Assembly: GCA_024305405.1 (NCBI GenBank)
Contig: JAKNDB010000088.1
Coordinates: 2,808,001-2,872,000, forward strand
DNA from: Dirofilaria immitis
Lineage: Eukaryota > Nematoda > Chromadorea > Rhabditida > Onchocercidae
Direction of reading: 5' to 3'
Length of the DNA: 64,000 nucleotides
Shown: in pieces, positions 52,901 to 64,000 of the stretch
How positions within the stretch are numbered: the stretch's first letter is position 1
Layout of the letters: the number at the start of each line of letters is the position of its first letter
Notes under the pieces: model-generated
Databases searched by the model: none
Told to the model about the DNA's origin: nothing
Seen by the model: the letters and a program-made list of their open reading frames with translations, nothing else
Made by a program: the position numbers and the translations under genes

Positions 52901-55900
52901 GTTTTAATAATATTATTAAGAAATAGAATAAATTTTTAGAAATTTGTTTAAAATTATGAATCAAAAATTTATAAAAATTATTCTAATTAATTTATATTCG
53001 ATAATTAATAAATGATATAAAGAATGGATTTTGTATGAGAAAATTCATTCCAAATTATCAATTACGAAATTATAACTTCCCATTTAATCGATATGTTATA
53101 ATTAATAAATGAATAATTAATAAGTTTGTTTCGCAAGAAAATATTACAAGAATTTCTTTTTCTTTATTATTTAGTCTAAAAAATTCCAACAATTTTAAAA
53201 TTAATGTTTCCATTTCTTCGAATATTGTCTTTCTCTAAAATACTTTCATTAATTATTCGTTAATCAATTATAATTGCACAATTAAATAATTGCTCTATAT
53301 GTTCGCAAAAATTAGGAATAGAGATAACTTTAAACTCTATTAATATTTGATAAGATAAAAGATAAGAGAGATTGATAATCTGGAATAGAATGACTGAAGG
53401 ATCAAAATTGAATATAATTAGAATATATTTAATTACCAGAATTATAACAACATTCGCTAACCGCTCCTTCAAAATAATCAACTTCCAAATACGATTCTTC
53501 CAAAAACGTGGCCGATTTAACATCTAAACTGAATTGTTCACCAACTGACCAAATTCCAGCAACACAAAATGCGGTCGAAATTATCTGAGATAAAATTATA
53601 AAAAAAAATTATTGTATTAACAAAATTTTTTGAAATTTTAATTTTTATACCTTATATCTTAATTTAAATAGCCAGTATATTAGTAAGAATTATCGCTTAG
53701 TTTGACAAAAGTAACTTTTAATTTCTTGAGGAAGTTTAAAAAATTATTTAATTTGCAATGACTAGAAATAATTCTTTTGAAAAATTAAGAATTCCGGTTA
53801 TATATGTATTTTAAAATATTTTTTTAAATACAAATATTCTTCAATACTCTTAAATTATTAAATCTTAAAGAATTATTATTGATTATTGAATTTAATAATT
53901 AGTTAATAAAATTGATTGATTATTATATTTCTCAATCGGAGAATCAAATAAATATATAAATAGTAAATAGTTCAGATAAGGGAAATGTTTTGAGTTTCAT
54001 CTATTAAAAATATTCATTAAAATTAAAATTAAATTGAATAGAAAAGAAATTTTAACCTTAACCCATTGTTCTTGGCTAATAATTGATTCTTCGGTTGTAG
54101 CCATATTACCTCCACATGATACATCCAAATTTACATGTTTTACTTGGCCTATAAATAAAAATATTTAAAATATAAGGATTAAATTAGGTTATAAAAAAAT
54201 CAATTTACTAAAAATTGCTTTTTTTCACAATATATCATCATTATCTCTAGCTATCATCTAATTTTAAACGATTTAATCATTTGAAATTTAATATATTACC
54301 TTCGATAATTAAATCATGGCCTACTATTACCGTAACCGAACCACCGGTCCAAATTGATTTTGCTTCACATTTTGCATTTCCATAAATTGTCAACGCCAAT
54401 GTACCACTACGAAATTGCGCACAATCAGCACAATCTCGTCCAATCTTTAATAATTAAATTTAATAACTAAAAAAATTAAATTTTATAAAATACTTTCATC
54501 CATCAAAGGATCCATCATATCCGACGGCAATTTTACATACTATTTCTCAATGAAAAAGTTTAATTTTATATTTCAGCATAATTTCAAATTTACTATTAGC
54601 AATAATTTTAAGTCATTTATTATTTTTGAAATAAATAAATTAATTAATTAAACTACAAGAAATAAAAGGCCAAGAAAAAATAGGAAGTAAAGAAGTAAAT
54701 AAATAAAATTGTAATAATAAATTGTTGTAATGTAGTAATAACAATTTGTTTATTCAATTAATTGAATAAACAAAATTACCAATTTTTCTAATTTTCTAAA
54801 TTAAATAAAATTTCACATTTCTTTAAAAATTTTCATTAACATATATCTATGATAGAAATTATAATTGAATAATTACGCAAATTAAGTAATTAAAAAAATT
54901 TTTTTCAAAATGAAATAATTAATAAACGATTGTAACTAAGCATCGTAGAAATATAAAAAAATGGCGTAAAATTTGATTAACTTTTTCTAAAATGATTTCA
55001 ACTTAAAGTTTAATTTAATCAAATAATAATGTAAATCTGTCATCGATCATTAAAATGATTTTAATTTTTGGTTTTCTTTTAAATTTAATTCTAGTTCGAT
55101 CAAATTTAATTTCATATTTAATTAAGCTTTTTATGAATGAATAAATTTTTATTTCATATTATGTATGTATATATATATAATTATATATATATATATAATT
55201 ATAATCGGAATTGATTTTGCATACTTATATAAATATACAGGAATATTATTAACATAAAGATTTATTATTTTAATTGATAACAATGATAAGCCACTGAAAT
55301 TACTTACTGCATCAATTAAATTTTTACTAACAAATAATTTTTCCATTTTTTCAGAAATTTATTATTATTATTATTATTAAAACGAAATTATTTGTAATCT
55401 TCCATTAATTATTAAATCAAATTACATTTCGTTTTCCACGACTTAAAAAAACAATCAAATTACATTAATTCCATTATATTTACCTTTGCATTAATATTAT
55501 TGGAAGTGATAACACCACGTTTCCAATCATGCGTACTGATAAGAGCTTGAATTAATGTTATCTTTTCACGCATTTTATTACGCCTTTCTGATGCTTGTAT
55601 TGTTTTATATTTTCTATTAGCTATCTTTCTTGGTGTATTATCATCCATATTATTTGTCTGTAAGAATTAATCAGAAATTAAAAAAATTTATTAATTTCAA
55701 TAATCTTCCAAAAAATGAAACATTTTAATTAGAAATGGTAGAAAAAATAAAATTTGATAATCAAAAATTTTCATTAATTCCAATTTTTAACATTTCCTTT
55801 TATACAAATTTTCTTTAAAAACCTTAACAGAATCATTTAAGTCAACGCCATCTTCTAATAGTTGAGCTACCGTATCCGGTTTTTCATATAAAATTGCCGA

Positions 55901-58900
55901 ACTAAGAGTACTACTCGTTGGTAATGAATCAGATGCTTCACTGCTAATACCTTTAATTTGTTTTAAAGCTGCATACCTGAAATAATATAAGTAAAATTAA
56001 AATTTTAATTTAAAAAATAATAGAAGATAGGATAAAATATTAGAAATGATTAACAAAAATACAGGAATAATCATGATTAATTTTTATGATTTATTCGCAC
56101 AATTATTATAAAATTACAATTACAGTTATAGCTATCTATAACTACTTATTCAAAAAAATAATTAAAACCAATCAAGAATTATTTAAAGTAATATTAATCA
56201 AAAAGGAAAATTTTGAATAATTATAATTAGATTAGAAGATATATGAAATATGCAATTATTATGATAATTTAAATAACAAATTTTTTCCCAATTATTATTA
56301 TTTTTTCTGAAACTGATCTATCACAATTTGAAAACAAAAAAGCAATTTCAAATATCTGTGACAAAAAAGAATATTATTAGAAATGTGTTACTTATTATAA
56401 TAATCAAATTATTATATCTTAAAAATGAAAATAAATATACCCTCTCGAAGCGCTATCAATTCTACTATCTTGCAATGATAAAATACTTCCATCAATATGA
56501 ATTTCCATTTCATTTTGTGAACCGATAAAACCAAAATTAGCCAAACAACCGGTTAAACGAAAATGAAGAACATTTACAAGATTTTCCGATATTTTCGATA
56601 TCTAAAATTTTAAAAACGAAAAAATTTTGCGTTTTTTTGACCAGCTGATCAATCAAATTTTTTGATAAATGAATTATAATGATAGATGTATATAATGACA
56701 AATAATATTATTAATGTATATATATATATATGATAAACATGATAGAATATAAACAATATTATTAATGTATATATATATATGATAAACATGATAGAATATA
56801 AACAATATTATTAATGTATATATATACATGATAAACATGATAGAATATATAAGAGATAATGATAAAGAAAAAATATATGTAAACGAATGAAAAAATATAT
56901 GTAAATGAAAGAAATGTATATAAAATTTGAAAGAAATTTTCGTTGATTTGATAATTAATTAATTTATTATTCGATTTAATTAAAATATTGTGTTTATTTA
57001 TTTACAACGATATATTCATTATTTATATATTTACCATTGATCCAAAAAAGATTTTTGATTTTCTTATGTATGTAAAAATTGAATACATAATAGTATTAGA
57101 AAAAAAGATATCAATTAATTAAATTTATTGAAATCTAATATTTGCATCGATATAAATTCAAACTCTTTTTAAGTTTTTATTATTATTTATTTACTAATTG
57201 TTATTTTAATAAAATATTATCTTTTTGTTATTTCTATTAATTTTAATAAATTTTAACCTCTGCTAATTAATCTCTGCGAATTTATTCAAATAAAGAATTT
57301 TGAATTTTTAATTCGAATTGTTAGCGACCTTTTATTAATTCATTCATTTATTAATATTTCAATTATTTAATTATTAATGATATCTGTATTTTGCTATTTA
57401 ATATTCGCTTATTAATCGCAATTAATTTTAACTCATTAATTAATCTTTCTTAAAAATTTAAGATAAATAATTAGATAAATTACAGATTTATCAATCGATG
57501 ATCGTGTAGTACCAATTATACCATCAACACCGATATGTAATAAAGCAGAATCAATAAATATTGACATTTTCGATGACATTTGATCTGAGCAACATATTCG
57601 TCCATCAATTTGAACACGTCGTGATATCATCTGAATATAATTTGATAAGCTAATGAAATGATATGATAGCTGTTGATTAATTAATACTTCATTAATTAGT
57701 CATAATTTTTAGAGAGAATAATAGAAATAATTTTATTTTTAAAATAAATAAATTTGTAATTGATAATAATAATTTAAAATATTCTGTTTTTGAAAGGTTT
57801 AAATAAAAACATAAAATCGTCTTATAATTGCAATCGATAGATAGATAGATGAATAGATACGTGAATGAAAACACGTGATTTTGATGCTTAAATAGAAATC
57901 TGTAACGTGAATAAGAATAAGAAATCCATAATATATTTTTTATAGACAATATTCGTAAATTTGAATATAAAAAAATAAGTGATAGATAGCTATTAATTAA
58001 TTATCAAGTTAAAAAAATGAGATATTTGAATAAATAAACAAAATTTCACGTTATATAAAAAAACTCGCAATTTCTGATAAATTCATAATTTGTAAACAAA
58101 GTTTAGGGTTTGATGAAAATATGAGGTAGATAAATAAACAAATAAATTTCACGCAGCATATGAAAAATTCGTAATTTCTGTACTATTTTCACGTTCATTC
58201 GTAATTTATAAACGTGAGAATAGTAATTCAGCTAGATGAAAATATGAGATACATGAATAGATAAACAAATTTCACGTAATATTTCATAATTTTGAACATA
58301 TAAATAAAACTTTGCATTTGATAAAAATTCGTTACGTGAATGGGCAAAATAAATTTCACGTAAAAATAAACAAACCCGTAATTTCGAACACATAAACAAA
58401 GCTTCTGGTTTGATGAAAATATGCTGAGCTTTGAGGATAATACTACGAGCAGATAATTTTGAATTAGTATGTAATGCTCCAACCGTTGATTCAAACGTTA
58501 CCTTAATAGCTTTAATATGACCAGTTACCTAAAAAAAGTGATTATCGAATTACAGGTAATCAGCATGATTATATATTACTTAAGAAACTAAGCTAAAAAT
58601 TAGTTACATGAATATGAACAATTCTATTTTGATGATTTTATCATTTAGCAATTAATTATTCAATTCATGAATTTTTAATTCATTTAAATATCTTTGAACA
58701 TTTAATTAATTTTTAACCCATTTTAAATATGAATCAAAAATGAATTCATTTATTTGCTTAAAATTTATTTATTTATTTGAATTTATTTACTCCTATACTT
58801 AAATAATACATTCCTTAGATTACCTCAAAATTATAATTGATCATAATGATTCGCATGTTTTAGTTCGTATCAATATTAGTAACATATACGCATGTTCGAA

Positions 58901-60579
58901 TATCATGTATTTATATTATTTATTTGAAATATTAAGTTTTTATATACCTCAAGATTAGGACCTGCTACACCTATATGATTTAGTTGCGTATTAACATCAC
59001 GTACACACGTTCGAATATCACGTTCATGTGCTAAAGCATTAACATAAACGCATATATCCGGTTTACGTTCCATCTAAAAAAAAAAGAAAAACTAAGTGAA
59101 TTTAGTATTTTAATCAAATTTTTAAAATATTTTCGATAAAATTTATTTCAAAAATTATTATTTGAAAATAAATTTTAGATTAGATTACTTAAAAATAAAT
59201 TAAATATTAAAATACTTATTAAATTTTTAATCTTACAATATGTTGAACAGTAATTTTATATTGTTGTTCTAATCGTTGTACAATAACTGTTATACCACCA
59301 CTCATTTGTACACGTATTGGTGGCCATTTAATTGATTGATCATAAGGTATTGTTACCTGAAAAAAATAATTTAATTAAAAAATAAAATTACATTTATCAA
59401 AATTCAATTAAAAGGAAATTCTTAACTTAATATTATAAATGATTAATTAAAAAATAAAATTACAATGATCGATAATATAACTAACAAAAATTAAAATTTA
59501 AAAATCAATATTTTCATAATAAAATACTAAAAAAATTAATTTATATGAAGAAAATAAATGAAAAATAAATAAATGAGTCAGAATGAATGCTTAAAACTAA
59601 TTTTAACTTCCACAATATATTTATAATGGTTTTCATCCAAAATTCATAATTGAATAATAATAAAAAAAGAAAAATAAATCTTAAATTCTATACTTATATA
59701 AAAAATTTAATAAATAAAATTATCATTGCAAAAACTTTTCGTAAAGAAAATAAAATTGAAATAATTAAAATTAATGAAAATAAAACTTGAAATATGCTTA
59801 AATATTTTTCTCACATATTTTTCTAAAATTTCTTTTGCCTAAACATTACAACAATATCGTATTATTTCATTAGAAATAAAAAATTGTAACGGTATCTTAC
59901 CTATCATATTATCATATAAGTAAAATTGCAACAATATCATATTTAAATTTATTTTTTAATAATTTCAGAAAAGATTTCACAATACTTCTCGTAGATACCT
60001 TTGAAACTTTCATAAAAATAATTGAAAAATTATTTTTATGAAAATTTTGCTAAATAAAGATTTAGACATTTGAAAAATTTTTTCTGTAATTTCGTTATGT
60101 AAAAAATCGAAGAATTTGCAACGAAATATTGCATAAATTAAAAAATTCTAAAAATTTCGATAAATAAATTATTTATGGAACAAAATTTTGAATTTTCTCG
60201 CACAAAAATTAAATTAAAAAAGTTCAAAAATTTCGAAACATTTCAAATCAAAAAAATAATGAAAAAATAGAAATTTGCATAAATTTTATAAATTTGCGAA
60301 AATAAAATGAGCTAAAAGTAAAACAGAAATTTTTTAAATTTCCAATAAATTTTGTATAAATTAAAAATTGTCAAAAATTTCAGAGATTTCTTATTAAATA
60401 AAATAGTAAAAATGAAAATTTGCATAATAATGAAGGATTTTTTTGAATAAAATAAATAAATAAAAATTAAAATAATTAAAACAAACCTGCGCATTCCGTA
60501 ATTTTTCAAATAACTGTACACGAGGTTTTCGTCCTTTTTCAACTTTTAAGTAAAACTTTCCACTATCATTTGTAACCAT
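46970..60579 (-). CDS. Giant protein with beta-helix-like repeats and an ankyrin-like segment
   Basis: I do not recognise this gene. Sixteen exons join in phase: 60579-60487, 59356-59237, 59073-58948, 58528-58376, 57630-57484, 56601-56441, 55976-55823, 55657-55484, 54444-54300, 54148-54057, 53584-53437, 52840-49676, 49174-48998, 48842-48735, 47968-47761 and 47120-46970. That is at least 1,774 residues. The first six exons show short alternating-hydrophobic strands with Gly turns (VQIDGRICC, LHIGVDGIIGT). Exons 7-8 look like ankyrin repeats (LSSAILYEKPDTVAQLLEDG, then NTPRKIANR). Exons 9-12 return to the strand-turn pattern. The last four are hydrophilic and acidic (SRSSSEEIDEKRQ, TISDEDDCTDKDTVTDDE). 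No signal peptide or membrane helix is seen. ATG 60579 may be the start or an internal Met after an acceptor. Exon 12 holds three one-base frame breaks in A runs, near 51284, 50588 and 49908. The end runs into an unseen exon below 46970. Confidence 0.7.
47419..47534. repeat. 35-bp direct repeat, 81 bp apart
   Basis: The block starting aattcaattttatcctatac and ending attgattaattaa occurs at 47419-47453 and again, identical, at 47500-47534, in the intron between the last two exons found. Confidence 0.9.
48245..48745. repeat. Degenerate tandem repeat carrying copies of a splice donor
   Basis: About five copies of an 80-100 bp unit can be followed: attggataatttcaaattta, then ccatcaaatacttacc or a variant, then gtaattcg or gtaagtactgatcgtaac. 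The unit nearest 48735 contains the donor of exon 48842-48735; the others are in the following intron. Confidence 0.6.
49676..52840 (-). CDS. Exon 12 of the giant gene: 3,165-nt beta-helix-like exon
   Basis: One exon of about 1,055 codons, where its neighbours are 92-208 nt. It begins GTWQTRFISLTVQGDLFTLH after acceptor tttttcag and ends IFIEQRER before a gttctt donor. Strand-turn units of roughly 18-30 residues recur, for example LTIGGQLEILDGPLILKG, GLINRGRLTSGDKLQ, SADRIEISGNGELQNTNRIF and FISIDGKIIGSESLIATGDE. These resemble the stacked turns of right-handed beta-helix proteins, including bacterial filamentous-haemagglutinin repeats. The reading frame changes twice and returns: one base seems missing at about 51284 (A run in VVKKD), one extra at about 50588 (GKNSF), and one missing at about 49908 (ALKKVDQ). 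With net +1 the exon fits both its splice phases. The C-terminal third is helical-looking and contains an Asn/Asp run (NNNNDNVNGDDNDND). Confidence 0.75.
55160..55203. repeat. TA-rich microsatellite
   Basis: tatgtatatatatataatta and tatatatatatataattat in tandem, intronic in the giant gene. Confidence 0.9.
56700..56852. repeat. Tandem repeat of about 52 bp, three copies
   Basis: Each unit reads aatattattaatgtatata, a variable TA run, then gataaacatgatagaatata. Copies differ mainly in the number of TA steps. It is intronic, about 100 bp upstream (in gene sense) of exon 56601-56441. Confidence 0.9.
58013..58425. repeat. Degenerate repeat overlapping the end of an exon
   Basis: About four units of 90-110 bp are seen: ataaacaaatttcacgta, then cgtaatttctgata or a variant, then aaacaaag, then gtttgatgaaaatatgag. 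The last unit (58360-58425) includes the final 45-50 nt and the donor of exon 58528-58376; the others lie in the intron that follows. Confidence 0.65.
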
Positions 60580-63500
60580 CTAAAATTGAGATTAAATTTA
60601 AAAAAAAAAGAAAATTTTAGAAAAATTATTTCGAATAATACGAAATGAAATGCAATAATACAATTTCCTAACAACACATCGGAAAAAAGCTGATAGGAAT
60701 ATGAATACTTATAACAAAAACGAAAAGATAAAAATCATTTCAAGTTCTTAAAGATTAGTATAATTCATGATAATCTTCTGTGATAATTATTATATTACCG
60801 TTATTTCAAATTTATAACATTGTAATTTTAAAGTGACTTTTAAGACTTGCGTTGAGAAATTTTAATTTTGGATATGTTTTTAAGAAATTCAATGCAATCA
60901 ATTACAAATTATAATTTTTTGTTATTTTATTTCTTATTTCAAATATAGGATTTTTATTTCTTTATTCATCTAATTTTGTTTACAATATTTCTAGGTGAAA
61001 TAAATAAGTTTTAAAATATTCACACCTTCTTATCAATTTATTGGTACTAAAATTATAATTAAAAATAAATAATTAGTTTGGGAATTGAAAGAAATGAAAA
61101 TATTTGTCAGAAATATAAACATTTTAGCGCAAAACAATCATTTTACATTATAAATTCCATTTTCTATATAAAATTCTAACATTATTTTTAATTTCATTTA
61201 ATTCAATTAATTCATTAGCTCGTTAACTTTGTTTCATTCAATTTTTAATTTTATTTCCTATTATTATTCTTTAAACTTCCATTTTTATTTCTCATTCCTT
61301 ACAAATAAGACATGAAGTAATAATGATAAATAAAACAAAATGTGCTGAATAATAACGACAAATCAAAAATTATAATAATATTTCAGTATGATATTAATTA
61401 TCAATATCATTTAAGTATGATACTAAGTTATCATAATGAAATTTAATTTTGGATTAATTATTTTAAAAAAAAGTTTCAATGTCAAGAAAATTTTATTTAA
61501 AAAGCATTTGTTACAAAATTTTTAAGCTATTTATTTATAATAAGAAAAGAAAATGAGATAATAAATTAATCAAATATCCCAATAATTCTTTTTTTCAAAT
61601 AAAAGAAATTGATATGATAAATTGACAAACTTGCTGATATTTTTAAAATAGCACTTTTTCTCGTCAATACTTGTAACATATATATTGTTTGTTAATAAAA
61701 TGGTAAAATTATAATTTTAATTTCAAAAATTTTTACTTTTATAAAAATTTCAATTTGCCGAAATAATTTTTGCTAAATTATTTATAACAATTTACCATTT
61801 TATAATGCTAAATAATATTATTCTAAAATATTTCCAATTTATTGTCAAAAAAAATGCAAAATTATTCGATAATCAATTATCGCGTAAAAATAATTATCGA
61901 ATTATCTTAATTTTTGCTAAATATCGGAATTATTTGGTTAAATATTTAGTTATATGATTAACAGAAAAAAGAAAGGGAAAATCTCGAGAAATGAACTTAG
62001 TTGGAATGAACTGATGAATTATTTAATAAAATAAAATACCCATTCGGAAAAATGAATTATGCAAAATTGTCTAATTATAAGCCTAATAATTTTAAGATTA
62101 TAAAATATGATAAAATTATGATAATCCAGATAATTACAAAATCAATCTTTTAAAAGGTTGATTTGAATGATTCCAAATAAATGATTTGAATTTATATCTT
62201 AGAATCGTTTTCCTTTGATTATTTTTAGTGATAAATTTTTTGAGATTTCGGAATTCTGGAATTTCGAGGTTTCAAATTTTCATTTTTATGAACGAATGAC
62301 ATTTCATAATGGGTGGAAATAATATTTGATTTTAATTTGAGATTTATGATACTAAGTAAAATTCAGATTACGATAAAAGTAATTATGATAAGAAAAATCT
62401 AGCTCATGAGAATAATCAAATCAAGATTCATTGATGATGACAACAACTATATGGGATTATGGGAATAATCGTGATAAAACTAACATTGATCACAACATTA
62501 TGGATAAGCTTTATTCACGGCAGAGGACAATCATGATAAGATTTGGTGATAATAATAGTCATGATTGCATTTATTCATGCGAATAATATTCCTAGTGATA
62601 GTCATTATGATAAGATTTTGTGAGGATAATCGTGCTGAAATAACCATAATAGACAAAAACCAAGAAACGATCATTATAAGAGTCATTGATGATCAATAAT
62701 CATGATAAAATGAAATCAAACTAAAGATAATAAATAGCAAATATTTAGAAAGTAAATTCGTTAAATGAATAGTTTAGCCAAAAGATCAAAATATCAATGA
62801 AAGATATATGATAAGATGATTTATATCATTCTAATCATTATAATTCATATAGAAATATTATTTTTGAATTTAATATAAATGATATGTAAAGAGGAAAATA
62901 ACAAAAATAATAATCAAAAATGACAAAAACTGATATCAAAAATAATAAAAATTGATAATCGAAAATAAGAAAAATGATATCAAATAGTAATTTAATATAT
63001 ATAATAAAAAATTTTTAAAATTTCCAATTCATAATCATTGCAGGTTCAATAAAATAAACCAAATAAATATGTATGAATAAGTGAAAATAATAAGTGATAA
63101 ACGATAAGAAAATAAAAATAAATAATAAGAAAAAAATGCTTAAAAAAATATATGTAAATGAATGAAAATAAAAAGAAGGGAAGAGGGAGAGAGCAAAAGA
63201 GAGAAGGGGAGAGAAAGGATAAAAAGGAAATGTTGTTAAAATGGTAGCAAAGATGAATTATCAATTTATCAAATTGTGATCTTTTTGCCCTCCTCTAAAT
63301 ACATCCATCCATATGTCACTTTGATGTAATTGAAATTTTTATTTAAATATAATGAATGCATCGACTAATATTGCACATATAGCCTTGAAATTTTGTTTAA
63401 TTATTGGTTTAAAATTTTATTCTTTACTAAGACATTCCTTTTGATGAAGAGAAATTCAAAATTTTATAACATTCAAAACTCATTTATTATTCATTTATGC

Positions 63501-64000
63501 TATTTCAACAATAAATAATAATCTAAAAATTATAAAAAAAAAAATAATTAGTTAACAAATGAAAACTTAAATAATTATTTCATATGTAAATATATACGTA
63601 AAATAATAAGATTATTTATATGAAAATATATATCTGATTATTTAAACATTATGATTGCTTATATGAAAATATATGCATCATTTATTTAATCCGAAAATTG
63701 TGAAGAAAAAAAAACTAAACTTAATTCTAGACTTATATAATTAATCTATATGCATATATATATATATATATATACATATCTTGCTGCTTCTATAATAAAT
63801 TATATACTTGTTAACTTAAAAATAGGGATATTACTTAAGCAATAAGCATAGGTAGTAATCTGTTATATATTCCAATATAAATTAATCAACTTTAAATTTA
63901 TTTATTTCTTTAAATATATAGCAATAATAATAATAATATTATTAACAAAATGATCATGACAATAATAGTGGTACAGCAATAATAAACCACAATAATATAA
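60580..64000. other. No coding signal seen; simple-sequence blocks
   Basis: Upstream of the first exon found for the giant gene. It holds GATAAT/ATGATAAG-type degenerate repeats at 62330-62720, a purine-rich patch at 63175-63220 and a TA run at 63750-63778. Any 5' exon of the giant gene here was too short or weak for me to see. Confidence 0.45.

Overview
The window looks like nuclear DNA of a metazoan with small spliced exons, long and very A+T-rich introns, and weak non-coding constraint. A nematode is the best guess (inference). The points for it are introns opening gtaag/gtata and closing ttttcag/ttttag, consensus splice acceptors sitting directly in front of start codons as expected for spliced-leader trans-splicing, and receptor and enzyme sequences that look ecdysozoan. 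Nothing bacterial, viral or organellar was recognised. No tRNA, rRNA, CRISPR array or transposon was found.

Layout. (1) 598-6322, minus: four phase-compatible exons of an unrecognised gene running off the left edge. (2) 10391-11295, minus: phosphomevalonate kinase (PMVK), three exons, intact. (3) 12084-13404, minus: SEC61G, two exons, intact, same strand and just upstream of PMVK. (4) 13.6-20.8 kb: gene-poor, with a degenerate GC-richer minisatellite, a divergent duplication and two very long ATT microsatellites. (5) 20876-24020, plus: a secreted Kunitz-like protein in six exons. Its signal-peptide exon is short and spliced; its 3' end changes reading frame. (6) 25445-34989, minus: a nine-exon rhodopsin-family receptor of the GnRH/AKH type, all seven helices recovered. 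(7) 35.0-46.97 kb: about 12 kb with no convincing gene. (8) 46970-60579, minus: at least 16 exons of a very large protein (about 1,770 residues or more) joining beta-helix-like repeats, an ankyrin-like segment, a 3,165-nt exon of further beta-helix-like repeats, and a Ser/Asp/Glu-rich tail. It is the most novel gene here. (9) 60.6-64 kb: nothing coding seen.

The genes do not form one pathway. PMVK acts in the mevalonate pathway, SEC61G in ER protein translocation, the Kunitz protein is secreted, and the receptor is a neuropeptide receptor of the plasma membrane.

Two window-wide patterns stand out. First, three unrelated genes carry single-base frame breaks: four in the receptor, three in the large gene, one in the Kunitz gene. 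All seven of the first two groups fall in short A/T runs. Wherever an exon contains one, its splice phase fits only after one base is restored (or removed, in one case). This points to homopolymer indel errors in the assembly rather than eight pseudogene lesions. Second, several introns carry degenerate tandem repeats whose units include copies of the adjoining splice junction (about 27.4, 34.05, 48.3 and 58.0 kb).
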